Positions 1-12,681 of a stretch of DNA of 64,000 bases are shown piece after piece. The notes under the pieces are model-generated. The model saw nothing but the letters and a program-made list of their open reading frames with translations, did no database searches and was not told where the DNA came from. The position numbers and the translations under genes were made by a program. Numbering within the stretch: the stretch's first letter is position 1; each line of letters begins with the position of its first letter. The DNA is from Hexactinellida sp. DTS-2022 (Eukaryota > Porifera > Hexactinellida), in assembly GCA_028753945.1 (NCBI GenBank), contig JAPNXP010000010.1, forward strand, positions 1,987,042-2,051,041. Reading direction: 5' to 3'.

Positions 1-176
1 CTGAACAACGGACACCTTGGGACCGGAACCGTTGTCCGTTATTTAGAGGTTGTCCGCTATTTAGAGGTTGCTTTTCTATTAGACATATACTAAATAAATA
101 AATCCGTGCCACGAGGGTTGTCCGTTATTTAGAGGTTGTCCGCTATTTGGAGTGTCCGTTATGGGAGGCTCCACTG
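1..176. repeat. pogo/Tigger-like MITE, 5' end cut by window edge
   Basis: Reads as gttgtccgttatttagaggt repeats and ends in ggaggctccactg followed by TA. A near-identical, complete copy lies at 24275-24792, where both ends show TA-CAGT(A/G)GAGCCTC, i.e. a TA target duplication and CAGT-type inverted ends. That combination is typical of non-autonomous pogo/Tigger elements. This copy lacks the 320-bp insert of the second copy, so it serves as its empty-site reference. Confidence 0.7.
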
Positions 177-660
177 TAGTTAATTATTTTAGCAATGTTA
201 TCCACGGTGAGTTGAGCTGAGTCAATAAATTCCTTTTTTAATATAATTTGCTTTAATGCATTGTAGTAATACTACAATTAAATAGAAGCCAGCTCGAATT
301 CACTAGTTAAATCAGTATAATTATCTCATGTTGAAACAACAGAGTAAGATTAACAAGTTGAATAAATATAATTATCACAAGTTTAATCAATATAATTAGA
401 TGTAACACTTTTAATTGAACTGTAGTGTTAGCAAACAAAGGAAATTTGCAACTCAACTGTTGCACAAACTTCGTGCACTGTGACAAGGTGTGGAATTAAT
501 TATCTATCGAAGGCATATAAATTCAATATTCGGGGACTATTTATTGCCACTGTTGTGACATTAAACAGGTATAAATGTGTCCAAAATTCTCCAAATTAAT
601 GTAATTAAAAATCGTGACCCCAGGTGCACATCTGTAACCCACGAGACACTTGTCCTGAAA
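177..660 (-). repeat. Diverged copy of the 28-36 kb foldback repeat body
   Basis: Contains, in the inverted orientation, the landmarks of the repeat body at 28.2-28.9 kb: ttagcaatgttatccacggt, aaatagaagccagct, several gttaaatcaatataatta-like runs, and a final aaatcgtgaccccaggtgca. Many substitutions relative to the cluster copies suggest an older insertion. Confidence 0.6.
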
Positions 661-709
661 ATTTCAGTTTTTAGTTAATAAAGTCTGTTCTGTGGAGAGA
701 ATATGGACC

Positions 710-854
710 ATTATACACCCATTAGGACACAACGAAAATGTCCGTATAAGCTAAAGTCCGGATAAACGAGGTCATTTTATATATAATAGTATAGGTGTGG
801 GATTTGGACCCATTTCCGGATAATCAAAGAGTCCGGATAATCGAGGTTGCACTG
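710..854. repeat. Second pogo/Tigger-like MITE fragment
   Basis: Runs through gtccggataaacgaggtc and ends gataatcgaggttgcactg-TA. The reverse reading CAGTGCAACCTCGATTATCC is a pogo-type terminus. The left boundary is uncertain. A related fragment with cagtgcaacttcgattatcc occurs at about 6194. Confidence 0.5.
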
Positions 855-865
855 TAATAATATAC

Positions 866-945
866 CAAGGCAGTAAGATTATAAACTATAGTATAGTATA
901 GTTGGGCACAGTAATACAATTACTACTACAACGACGACTACAACG

Positions 946-976
<31 letters not shown>

Positions 977-1039
977 GTACTACTAGTACTACTACTAGTA
1001 CTACTCTACTACTACTACTAGTACTACTACTACTACTAG

Positions 1040-1073
<34 letters not shown>
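866..1073. repeat. Diverged hairpin unit followed by (TAC)n microsatellite
   Basis: 866-920 is a worn copy of the ccaaggcagtaagatt...ggcacagtaat hairpin unit that is tandemly arrayed at 33455-33698. It runs straight into about 150 bp of imperfect (ACT)n with ctagt interruptions. The association of this unit with A/T-rich trinucleotide arrays is the same as in the 28-36 kb cluster. Confidence 0.6.
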
Positions 1074-1074
<1 letters not shown>

Positions 1075-1078
1075 TAGT

Positions 1079-1760
1079 TGTCGGGGTTTGTATGTGTGTA
1101 TTTATCCAGAATTAATAGGAATCCATATGCTCTAAGAATTTGAAAATTTTAAATCAGAGGAAATTTTTCACGCTGCAACGTTCTATTGGTTTCTAAACGA
1201 AATACCGTATTTCCCCGAATAAGCGCCCCGGCGCTTATTGTTTTCGTGGGCCAAAATTATCCTGAAATTTTTGTGAAAAATCCAGAATATAATAATTATG
1301 TGGGTTCTAATGGTTTCTATCAACAGTATACCTACTGAAGTTACCAAAATCAAAGGAATTACATTATAGTGATCAACAAATGTATATAAATTTTATCATA
1401 CCAATGTCATTTTTATTGACCGGCGCTTATTCAAGCCCCCGGCTTATTCGGGGAAATACGGAAACTGGATTATGACGTCAGAAAAGTACGTTTTATTTAA
1501 AAAAATTAATTTTCACATTTAATCTGCCACAGCTGTAAGCAGAAATTTCAAATTTCCTTCTGCTGCCTCACTGCACAAATTGAGGTTTGGTGATTGTATC
1601 TTCGCCTACAATATTTCCGAAATTGCATACTTTGACTAATCCAGATAGGCTTCCATCAGTTTAGATCGGTGAGGTATCATTAATCAATCACATAGGTATG
1701 CATAATATTACTGTCAATGTTATCGATTAATTATTGACGTTATTGCTCTCATATAGCAAC
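1079..1760 (+). repeat. Dispersed repeat copy, paired with 60320-60930
   Basis: Shares with 60320-60930 the order: tgt-rich start, ccagaattaataggaa, gaaaattttaaat, caacgttctattggtttc, ggattatgacgtca, ttccgaaattgcatac, tggcttccatcagt-like and aatcacatagg-like blocks. The GT-rich start ending in tccggaattaat-type sequence resembles the subterminal 5' region of the Helitron at 9598, so a Helitron-derived repeat is plausible but unproven. It is interrupted by the MITE at 1205-1461. Confidence 0.5.
1205..1461. repeat. 257-bp MITE with CCGTATTTCCCCGAATAAGC ends
   Basis: The left end CCGTATTTCCCCGAATAAGC and the right end cttattcggggaaatacgg are inverted copies, with an internal second pair (ccggcgcttatt). 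The related repeat at 60320-60930 has an uninterrupted aaacgaaataatgggattatg at the same point, which defines the insertion. No coding capacity. The superfamily cannot be assigned with confidence from these ends. Confidence 0.75.
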
Positions 1761-2004
1761 TGAACTTCAATCAGTATAATAGAATACGTAATAATAAATA
1801 TAATTTTCAATAGTAATAATACAGCCCACTACATTGTAGTCAGTACAGTAAATAAGAACAAAATGAAGCCTAAATAAAGCATGCTAAAATTATTAAACCT
1901 GAAAACTTATCGACAAATAAGGTTTAAATAAAAAATAAATCATCCTAGCAATTCCAGCAGACTAAATTATTGTTAAATAATATCGATCGAATAAGAAACT
2001 TTAC

Positions 2005-2652
2005 CTGCTGTTGGTTGTCCGTTATTCTCATACCTTTACCTCCTCCTCCAGCTGACGCTTTGATCATTATTGGATACCCAATTTCATTAGCAATTTCTAA
2101 TGCATGGGAGACATCAGAAATAACACCCAAGTATCCAGGAATTGTATTCACATTTGCATTTCGAGCTATCAATTTGCTCTGAATTTTATCTCCCATCAAT
2201 TTAATTGCTTTTGATCCGGGCCCAATAAAAATAATGTTGTTAGCTTCCAGCAATTCAACAAATTTGTAATTTTCGGAAAGAAAGCCATAGCCAGGATGAA
2301 TGGCTTGAGATTGAGTAGATAATGCCGCATTCAAAATTGCATGCATATCTAAATAGCCTGAATTTGAACCAATTAACCATGATTCGTCTGCAAGACGTAC
2401 ATGCAATGATTGGCTGTCAATAGAAGTGAAAATTGAAACAGTTTTTATGCCCATTTCGCGACATGTCTTAATAACCCTGCATGCAATTTCACCACGATTT
2501 GCAATCAATATTTTCCTAAAGAGTGGTTGAAAATCGGGTTGTTTGTGTACATACCTTTGTAAATATCGTATAGAGCCGAACTTAAGTAATGGTATTCTGG
2601 ACAAAAGGGAATCTTGATACAGAGATCGAATAACAGTTACAATCGAAAACAT
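2005..2652 (-). CDS. PCCA: Propionyl-CoA carboxylase alpha chain, first coding exon (biotin carboxylase domain N-half)
   Basis: The first 216 codons of a mitochondrial biotin-dependent carboxylase. Residues 1-45 are rich in Arg, Leu and Ser with few acidic residues, as expected of a matrix-targeting presequence. The biotin carboxylase N-lobe follows: KILIANRGEIACRVIKTCR, then HPGYGFLSEN, FIGP and MGDKIQSK. Next comes VNTIPGYLGVISD, where the VNTIPG signature fits PCCA better than MCCC1 or pyruvate carboxylase. The exon ends in the ATP-grasp glycine loop KASAGGGGKGMRI. It stops at CAG|GTAAAG, a good donor at 2004/2005, and all later exons lie beyond the left edge. In the family, the subunit carboxylates biotin with ATP and bicarbonate for propionyl-CoA to methylmalonyl-CoA conversion. 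Just 54 bp upstream of this ATG lies the end of a P-like transposon, so the ancestral promoter has been displaced or replaced. The reading frame is intact. Confidence 0.93.
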
Positions 2653-3147
2653 AGAAAGATCTAGAAAAATTAAAATTAAATTGAATACTTATAATTTAGG
2701 TATAACCATAGCAATCTATATACTAAGGCAATGATAGTCCATTGAAAATATGGACCATGGACAGCGATGTATAGCTAATTTTCAAAAATACTAAATGTAT
2801 ACCGCATACACTCCAGTTATAAATACTTTATATTCTAGTTCAACTAAAGATGTGCTACACCTTAAGCAAATCTGAGCTATGTTCTAGATATATATTAGTA
2901 GAAAATTGATATTTTAATGAGCATTAGTAGCAACTAGTACATTCATAATTAGGTACACGTGAATACATAACAAAGAAATACAAGTAAGTATGAATACTCC
3001 TGGATTGGACTTGTAAACAAACTACTGGACTGAAGAAACAACTATAATATTAGAGACTCCGGGAATTGTATACTAAGTATCTCGCCATTATCTAAACTCT
3101 TGGACTGAACTTTCGAGGTTGAATTATATAAAGGAATGGTTTAAAAG

Positions 3148-6100
3148 TTAATTGTATTTTTTCAGTTTGGTATTATCTCTCTTCAGAACCACAGTATTAT
3201 AATTCTGGACTCGCTTTGATAGGATGCAGTTAGACCATGTTACGCATAACTTCTTTAGGATATCGCAGTTCCAAACATTACACCGACACCAATCATTCCA
3301 CATATCACTATATTTATCTGTAAACATTTTAATAGAAAGTTGTACCAACTTGGTTCGACATTGTCCCAAATAAAACTCTTTGTTCAAAGTACTACAGTTA
3401 TCAATCTTGATAAAAATTTCATACAGGATACAGACACAATCTACTACACAACGAGACGGATATTTGAGAGAGCCTCTATCCACTAAATCTATCAACGTAT
3501 ATTGAGAACCTACATCATTGTTTACTTCAAGTGATTTGTCTGTCGTTAAGAAATCTTGACAATATGGACAACCATTAGATTTTTTAAGATAAGAGAATAC
3601 TGCATAGCCTGCAATATATACGAGACAATCAATTTGGCCAACATCAATTTCTGGACGAGAAATTTCATTCAATTTATCTATATAGAGTTCTATTTCAAAA
3701 TCAAGTTGTTCTTCAACATCATTGTTGTCACTAAATTGGCTAATATATTCTTTTAGAGAGACTGGCTTTTCGTCTGAAGTAACTTTGCATTTAATAGCAA
3801 ACACCTTTAAAATGTTAGAAAGCTGAAGTCTACGTTCACTTTCTAAAATTTGAGTAAATGATATCTGATAATGAGACCCAGACATTTGCCTATACAGACC
3901 AAAGTGGTGTTCTAACGCATCATTTTGGATTCTTGAAGTTAGAAGATACTGGTATCCACAGTGCTGAGTAAGTCGGTTAACAAGCATTGGTAATGCTTCA
4001 CAGGTATGTCGAAAGCTTGTAAAAGTTTGTGGTGTTAACTTCCCATGTGCAAATGGCTGATGTATCCAGCTATCCAACCAAGAGACAACATTTCTTAAAA
4101 ATTGCAAACGGAAATCACCTGGATAAATAGGAGCTAAATAATCATCATTGAACCGAATATCTTTTCCTACCCAATTGACATTGAATGTTTTCCAAACCTG
4201 ATTTATTAGATTAAGAAATTCTACCGTTTGATTAATGTTTACGATGTTATTCTCCATTTTCCAAGATAAAAGCCCAGCGGATGTTGTTTCATGAAATATT
4301 TTTAACGCAAAGTTAACATTTTGTCTTTCTAATGTGGATGGCCAGCACGCTTTAGCTGTTAATCTTGGCGCTCTTTTCAAGATATTACACTTATCAGATG
4401 TGAATAAATTTCGAATATCTTGGAAAGGTGCGTAACACAGTTCTGGTTTAAGTGTCTTGGAAGTGAAATGCTTAGTTGAAATGTTGGCTGTGGAGACTGA
4501 GATAAAAAGAGTTTTATTAGATTTAATAGAATTGATACACTTTTCTCCTTCCAATAGACACTCTTCGAATTTCGGAAAAATAAATGTCCTTTCATAATCC
4601 TTGAGATTTAACCAGTTATTACAGATGCATTTAATGATATGAACGATATCAAAAAACAAAATTAGACTTCTTTCTGGGTTGCATGGGTGCGTTACTTTTG
4701 GCACAAGTGTATTATCAGCGGAGAACAATTTGTATAAACGAACGTTTAGTGGGTAATTATCTGTACAGAGAGCTTCAACAAACAGATCGCAAGCTTCGAT
4801 ATCATAAATAGTTGACTTGATAATTGGATATAATTTTTCTGCTGAAGAAGAGCCCAAAGGGATTAACCGTACAATTGTGGAAAACCTAGCGGCTAAACTT
4901 GAAATCATTATTGAAAAAACTGTCGTGGGTGGATCTTCAGGGTTATCAATTGACCCGATTACTCTTCCTCCCTTATATGCTGCATCGCTACGAATATGTA
5001 CTTCATCCATTTGAAGGATGACATGTCGCTCTAGGTGTTTAAAAGTGGTTGCAATTTCTTTGATGATTTTTGTATACTCACTCTGTAAGCCGATACTGTT
5101 TCTAATTCTTAATAAGTTACGCTCATGTGGAAGGATTAAACAATTAGAGGACTGAATAAGACGATAGGAGGCTGGTGAAATTCCTTGAAGTTTTAAACAA
5201 AAAACCTGAGTAAGAATGCTAAAACGACGAGAATATTTATCAAGGATTAAGTATTTGAGCTGATCTAACAAAAAATTTAGACGAATTCGCATAGAATCTG
5301 TATTCCCGGTTTCGTACTCAGTAAGGGAATTATTACTGGGCTCTAATTTATTGATAGCACTAGAAATTTCCATCATTGCATTCTCAACATGTGTATTAAC
5401 AGGGTTGACTGAAGAACTGACGCTTTTATTTGGGCCATTTCAAATGTCTCAACTTCTTGAATGATTTTTTCCAATAACCTCATATCATTCAGTACATTAT
5501 AAGATAGTTGAATTTTATGTGTCTCTTTATATAAAGCCTTACAAATTAAGTTTTGATCTATAATTATGGAGCGATCTATTGTAGTTATTTCACCATAAAA
5601 ATGAATTTTTAGGAAAAGGATTGTAGATGGGTTAGGTATGTGGCAAAGCCAACCGTTAGTGAGTTCAATTTGGTACAATTTACTAATTATACAATCAAGA
5701 GTAGCAACAAAAAACTTAGCATCATTTTCTTTGTTGTCAATAATACTTTCTTTATACGCCGATTGCATCATCTTCTCTTCCTTATCAGCACGAGAAAGTC
5801 TTTGGGGTTTTACAGTTATATCTGTCAGGTATTCTGGACAATTTGGGAAAATACTTGGGACTGCATATTTGTTCAAACTCATCTTTTTCCTGGGTACTTC
5901 CACCATTTTAGTACCATCAAAAATTCATAGTTTCTCTCTATGTCCTCATTCTTGAAATGGATAATACAAACCTTTAGATAAAGAATAAATTATAAACTAT
6001 AAATATTTCGATTATATTGTTTGATGATCGTAGTAATACTATATTATATTATTAAAATTTATAAATTTAATTAATTAAGTTCTAAAAATAAACGAGTATC

Positions 6101-6509
6101 AAGTTGTAGTTCGAAACAAAGAAAGTGTTGAAGTAAAGAATTCAGAAGTCATAGGAAACTACAGCAGTGTCAATGAATTCTTATATTGATAATCCTATGA
6201 CAGTGCAACTTCGATTATCCGAACTCTTTCTAAAGTGTAAATATTCATTGTTTAGGTTGGGAGAACAAATATTTAGGTTGACAAAAATATGGGATTTATA
6301 AATTTCACCTTATAAAAATATACCCTAGTAGTAAATTTAAAAGTTAATCTTACCTTCAACTGTTTGTGCGTCTCGTAATCTTCTCTCGGCCTAGGTATAG
6401 CCCGGAACCATTTCTCATGAATATCCTCATCAGTAGGGAAAGAGAAAACAGAAGTAAATCCACACTCAGAATGATAATTAGATTTACAACCTGGCACCAC
6501 ACATGTCAT
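3148..6509 (-). CDS. P-element/THAP9-like transposase, two exons, one frameshift
   Basis: Exon 1 (6509-6354) encodes the first half of a C2CH THAP zinc finger (MTCVVPGCKS, then FSFPTDEDIHEKWFRAIPR) and ends AAG|GTAAGA. Exon 2 starts at 5971 (AAAG|GTTTG) and completes the finger with VCIIHFKNEDI. It continues through a proline-rich linker and coiled region to the RNase H-like transposase. Candidate catalytic acids are in LQMDEVHIRSDAA, LFFDIVHIIKCICNNW and DALEHHFGLYRQMSG. A C-terminal Cys pair (NGCPYCQDF) follows YIAGYAVFSYLKK. Reading-frame agreement breaks once, near 5385 (MVEVPRKK... frame into MMEISSAINKL... frame), so the copy is probably inactive unless that is a sequencing error. Total about 990 residues, near THAP9 length. 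Domestication is unlikely, since TIRs and target duplication are intact. Confidence 0.88.
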
Positions 6510-7224
6510 GTTGAAAAGAAAATCGTATAACTATGATAAAAGTGAGACAATGACTAAAAGTCGATGAAACGATGATTAATAGTAATAGAGAATACAAGTA
6601 TTTGCGATATTGTTGTAATTGTAATAGATTCATAATTTATTTATAATTTCGTTAACTTATAATCAATTTTGTAAACAATAATTATGGGTGGTTATAATGT
6701 GACACCTATTACACGTTTCTTTGATAATAAGTGTGTATGTAATCAGATAATAGCACACTAACCAGGACTATTTACATCAGCAAATATAATAGTGGTAGCT
6801 GAAGATGATATAAACTTATTAGAACATTCATTCGCTCATATTTATAGGGGATATACGATCAGTTTTAGATTTAAAATCCAGCTACTCAATAATGCGAAAT
6901 TTAATATTCGTCAAAAATGTTTATACGGGGAATCTGACAGAAAAATCTAGCAATGTTCGCTGTCAAGTTTTTCTCTTCAGATTATTATTATTCATCATCT
7001 CAGGTTCAAAATGGAACCTGGTACCTTGTTAAAAATTTCGCCGACGACGTCCTATTTAACAAAAGCGATGACGTCATATTTAATGGTGATAAAAAATTAA
7101 ATTTGATCGTATACTTAATCTAAATAGCTCATTCGAAAGAGATAGAAGAGGAGAGTGATTTTCATATAGGAACTACACATGTTATACTAAAGAGTCAAAA
7201 GTTACGATCGTTTATATATGTTTA

Positions 7225-10200
7225 TTATGGTTCCCATTCATCGCCAGAATCCTCAGATGAGGAAAAGTCTGAAACTTCACTTGTACTTGCATCTGAACTA
7301 CTATCATCATGGTCTTCTTCCACATCTGTCTCTGAATCATTGTCTTCACAGTCTGCAGCTGCTTCATATGTATCGTTTGTTATGTCTTTTCTAAATTTTG
7401 GCTTTTCAATGTTCTTGTCAATTTTAGTATCTTTGGTTATTTTGTTTGCTTTTGTTAAGTATCGACATCGCTTTTTTTTTGGCTCCTGTACATCCCTATC
7501 CGAACATTCATCGTCTGCAACCATATCACAACTTGTACTTTCGCCTTGGGTTGCTTCTTTTGCAATTTTGGAGGCATCTGTGGGCCAATAAACCAATGCG
7601 GGACCATTTTCTTTGCATTGTTATCCCACTTCCATCCATATTGTTCTGGATTAAGCTGTTTGATCGCAATCTCCCCGCATTGTTGCCAAATAACTGTTTG
7701 TATTTGCGCTCTTTTTAATGCTTGTAGGAGAGAATCTGGATAAAGTGGCAAGGACACAGAGGACTTCTCCTTTTGTTGTTGATACAACCGAATTCTGGTT
7801 TGAAGATAGCTTTCACTCTTATTATCACTATACATAATTGTAGATATGAATTGCTTCAAATCTTCGATATTCTGCTTGCACAGTGGCTCTTCCTTTTGCA
7901 GATTATGTGATATATAGCAATTGTGTGGAGCCTTTAATAACTTATTAAAACCCGAACTTTCCCAACTCTGAAAAAATATGACGTTGTGTCGCATCCGGTT
8001 AGCGAATGGAATGCTGGGAGAATGGCGCATACTGTATTTCCTAAAAAATTGACTATTAAGCCAATATCAGCAAACTTTTCGTGGTCATATTTCATATACC
8101 ATTTGTTAGTAATAGAGAAATGGCTGTATACCCACACAAGAAGAATCAAAACGTCTGTGTCCTTTGATACCACTACCACATCTTGCTCTGACAGGATTGC
8201 ATGCAGTACAAGTCGTGTATCCGCCTCTTCGTGATTGCAATCGAAAAGCAAACTATTACCAAGACTATCTATCCTGAATGTGTGCTCTTTGGATGTGACG
8301 ATAAAAGGACATGTCAATTTAGATCTTCCCTCTGGTGATTGAAGAAATTCTGAAATTATCGCTATTAGATCCTCCTTGTTGTCGCCTCGATGAAGAAATT
8401 CTTCCCAGCGCAAGCCTTGGAGCATTTTTTGGTCGACACTTTGAATGTGGACTCTTGGACCTTGCTCCCCTCTCTCTTGTCGTGTCCCTTCTTTCACGCT
8501 CGTATCTTTGTAAGTGTCGTTGATGATTCCTATGCAAGATGGTTTTGTTTCCTTTTGTGGTGTGACAAAATGAATGAGGCTCAGTATAAATTCTTTTAAT
8601 GTTGTCCTTGGTTTCATTGATCTTATAGCAGCCATTCCATCAACAAACCATGCACAATGCTGAGGAATGCTGTTAGTACACGACTGTGATGCAGATATCA
8701 AATGATTTCTGAAATGAGCTTTGTCTGACTGCCTAAGACTGCATTCAGTTGTTGCAATTGCCAGTGGAACGGTTGTGAGCGGATAATTGAATGCTTCTTC
8801 CATGTTCACATACTTTGAGACAATCAATCCAAAAGCTTGCCTATCTTCTTTTAAGACCTGGATTGCCTTTGGTGCTTTCTTCCTTTTCTCTAATCCGGTA
8901 CAAACCTTGTTTCTTACAATTGGCTCAAAATAGCCCTTACTTCCATCAACAAGGCATTCTTTCAGGAAATTTTCATACTGTTTGCTTCCGAGTTTTGCAG
9001 CTCCCATCATATCATTCACTATATTCGATGGAATTTCAACTCCAGTGGCAAATGATCTTGGCTTGTCATATGAGAACGGATCTATGCCATATAGAACAAG
9101 TTGTTTCTTTAGTTTTGTCACGTGTTTACTGTGAATTTTCTTACTTCCATTGCACAGTTCCTTATGCTTTGAGGAAGTTTTCAAAGCAACCATATTGCCA
9201 AATTTTTCACGCAGTTTACAGTGCACATGAATAGTACGCACCCATGTGTTTACAGCAGAAATGTCATTGCTAAATCCAGCACGGAATGGACCTGCAGTAT
9301 CCTTTGTTAGTTTGTTAAAAAGCTCCGTAATCAAGTCTCCGTGAATTGATGTAAACCTTTCCCCGGAGACGCTTGCACCAAAACCCCGTTCTGACAAGTG
9401 TTGAAAAGCTTGTTTGTTATCTGTGGACATGTTCTGGAGAAAAACATGCTGGTAACTACAGTAACGGGCATAATTTTGGTGATTGAAAGCAAAGGTAAGG
9501 GAGAGCATTTCACGCTCAGCCTCAATATGCCTGCTCAGATTTCCTTCTCGCACTGCAGATATCATCGCCAGCATTGTGGATACATCTTTAAGGTACATCT
9601 ATATTATTAAATCTCGATTGTTGTGTGTTTGTGTGTTTGTGTGTTTGTGTGTTTGTGTGTTTGTGTGTTTGTGTGTGTGTTTGTCCGGATTGTATTAAAG
9701 TGATGGGGGACTAGAAACCGCAATTAATATTGGGATATAAACTAACTTTCAAATGTTATAGTAATAGGTAAACAAATGTTATTAAGGTAAACAATTATGC
9801 TGAACACGAATTTCGCGTTTATAAATTTCTCATATTAATATTTGTTGTTGTTGTTTACACAAAATAGGTAAACTAATTAATGAAAATTCAAAATCAACCT
9901 AGAAGTTAGCTTCCAACGGGTATTATAGGTAAACAAGTATGCTGAACACGATTTTCGCGGTTAAAATTTTCTAATATGAATATTTGTTGTTGTTGTTTAC
10001 ACAAAATAGGTAAACAAATTAATGAAAATTCAGAATCAACCTAGAAGTTAGTTTTCAATAGGTATTATAAGTAAACAAGTGTGCTGAACATGAATTTCGC
10101 ATTTATAAAATTCTAATATGAGTATTTGTTGTTGTTGTTGTTGTTGTTTACACAAATAGGTAAACAAATTTATGAAAATTAGATAGCTATCTACCATTTC

Positions 10201-12681
10201 CATGGTAGAAAATGTGAGGAGTAAGGCCGCTCAGCGGCCGTTAACTTGAGGTGCGTAGCACCGATCTGTCGCAAAGCGACCGAGACCGAAGGGCTCGTTA
10301 TTGTGAAATGTCCTTCAGTGCCATCTTTGAAACTAAGAACATCAGCGACCAGGGCACTGAAAGAATCATGGCATAAAACCTGATTCAAGGATTCTTTGCT
10401 TGGATTTTGTCTAAGAATTTTGATATTTTCTTTTAAGTCAGCATCAATTTTTGTGTTCTGCTTTGTAATCTGTTCAATGCGGAACTGAACTAATGCATCA
10501 AAGCATTCTTTATGTATACGCATGCATCGGTAATAGTGACGTCCCTCAAACGCTTGCTCTGCAGAGCCCTTGGCGATTATATCTGCATCAACACACCATT
10601 GTTGCATACCTCTGCAATGGTAACGCTTGTATAATAATCGTTGCATCACTCGTAATTGGTGAAATCCACCCATCAACAATAAAATATTCTGGTAAAGTTC
10701 TTTGTGCCTCCACAGTATGTGGCAAAGCTTGGCGTAGACTGCCTCGTCAGCATGAACAAAGACATGGTCAATCTCTAAATCCTTGATTAAATCTAGCATG
10801 GAATCCATATACTCTTTGAGCACAGGATAGTCTGGATAGTTTAACTGGTAGGTACTCTTGGATGCATTTCGTTGGCATATAGTCAGATACCTATAAAATA
10901 TGCAAAAATATTTGATAAGATTCTAAAAACCTTGGGAATATTCACACAGTGGATGCCGGTTCTAAGAACACCCTTGGGAGTAAGCAATAGATGTTATTAT
11001 AATCGGCAACTACTTTACAAAAATTTAAGAGTGACTGCAAGTGACTATTATTATTACCTGCTTGTTGAAGGCAGTCCACGAGCCAAGTGGGTCAAAATCA
11101 TCAGAAATGTCTGCTACGCATCCTGCTACTGACCAAGCTATGTCTTTCCGGAGATACCGTTCTAATTCTCCTGTGCAATCCGTTTCAACGTGATTCTTAA
11201 ATAAAGGTGGTTTTACTTTTTTTCCAATCATGTAAGGGGCAGTTTCATTTGATAGATCTTCAGCTGCACTTGAAAAAGCTAGTGGGAATTCAATTTGCTC
11301 ACCAAAAGTTGGCAATATCTCTTCTGTCTTGGATGGTATTTGGAATAATTTTACATTTGTATCGTGTGTTGTTCCCGAACCTGTTAATGTATTTTGACGG
11401 CCGTCATTATTATCAAGAGTGCTGTGACATACTACACCTTTCCGCATATTTGGATACAAACATCCTCCTGCAATTACCATTCTGGCCCAAGCCTGATTCT
11501 GAAGGCGGATAGAAGTGTACGATGCAGAATGATTGCATTTGTGTAAGTAATCAATAGTTTCCTTGCTTCCAGTCATCCTGTGAACAACCAAACCTGAAAA
11601 GGAAAATATTTGCATTAACAATTTATCGATTTCGGCTCACTCATCTCTTTTCTAAATTAAATATATGAGAAAAGTAATGGAAAACAACAGCACAAAAAAC
11701 AAGACTAACCTAGAATGGCTTGTTTTGGAGAAGGTTGCTTTGTGATCAACGATTGCCAGTCACTAGCAAGAGACCAAATTTTGGTTGCTGCCAATTTTGT
11801 GCTTGTAACACAATAGCCATATTCATTTTTCTTCGCATTATCCTTAAGTGTATGATATATAGCGTTATAAATCTCAGGAAGAGGTCCCTTGTCCAGTTAA
11901 GCATAAATTCGTCAATAGACAGTGGCAGTCTTTTGTCACTTTCTTGTCTGTGCTGCATTTTTCTCCGAATCATTCGACCGAATGCTCTCACTAAATCTTC
12001 ATCCCTCAACCCACATCCGTGAAGAGCAGCAATTGTATAATTCCAAGGGTTTGTGTCAGATGCATATACAAGAAGATACTTTGAGACGGCCTTGAAAGAG
12101 ATGTCTGATTTAAATTCTTTTTCAATGCGCCTCCTTAGGTTCCTCGTGTCCTTAATAACTGGCTCTTCAAATCCTGCCTCTTCGCTAAAGCTCATTATAT
12201 CATTTAACAGTTCATGAAGGAGAAAAGCACATTTGTCTATTATGATTTTTCGTTTGATGTCAACTAGGAAAGACTGGATGACCAGCTCTACTTCTCCGTC
12301 TTTGGATTTGCTTTCAACAGCAACGTAGGGATGTGCATAGGAAGAATAACAATTTTTGTGGTAATATATATCAGCTGAGAAAACATCGCAAGCATCAACT
12401 TTCAAAATTGCGTCTAACCTACAAGAGGCCTGGTAATAGAGTTCGGCCTTTTCAAGTAGGTAGCATTCTTTCTGTTCCAAAATTCTTGCTTCTGCCCTAC
12501 CCTCTGAACATCTGCCTAGCCCACCTTCGTTATATTTCAAGCCATCAGTGTTCTTTGTCTCATAGCAGATGAAACATATTTTCTTGTCATAGCTCACTTT
12601 CGAACGAAGAGTTTTCTTCACTTTCAATGTCCTTGGAGACTTGCTCATATCGTAGAGAGTAATTAGTAATTTTAGTTCCAA
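7225..12681 (-). pseudogene. Academ-type transposase with XPG-like nuclease domain, broken
   Basis: Read right to left. An N-terminal zinc-binding region (KICFICYETKN, YYHKNCYSSY) comes first. Then a transposase region with HSTLDNNDGRQNTLTGSGTT and DFDPLGSWTAFNKQ, followed by IDHVFVHADEAVYAKL and LLLMGGFHQLRVMQR. Then a long core, and an XPG/PIN-like acidic set CNHEEADTRLVLHA, VVVSKDTDVLILL and HSLTGCDTTS. A Ser/Asp/Glu-rich tail ends at 7225. Splice sites look usable: exon 12681-11710 (CTAG|GTTAGT), exon 11593-11058 (TTTCAG| start, CAG|GTAATA end), exon from 10890. One-base frame breaks are needed near 11895, 10850, 7950 and 7590, and a Helitron interrupts the codons at 9597/10298. Clearly dead as a gene. 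I infer the XPG label from spacing of acidic residues, not from a search. Confidence 0.72.
9598..10297 (+). mobile_element. Non-autonomous Helitron, 700 bp, in Academ exon
   Basis: Starts TCTATATTATTAAATCTCGA right after host A9597 and ends in the hairpin cgagaccgaagggctcg right before host T10298. A and T are the expected Helitron target. Removing it restores an open frame across HFTI-MYLKDV in the minus strand, proof of a clean insertion without target duplication. Internal blocks (GT-rich 9610-9690, then repeated aggtaaacaa...gctgaacacgaatttcgc units) match the 5' region of the autonomous Helitron ending at 45900. Confidence 0.85.

Noticed and set aside
7340-9698. Many plus-strand frames of 60-147 codons across 7340-9698
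   Set aside because: They lie opposite the Academ transposase and have no domain similarity; the minus frames carry the conserved motifs.
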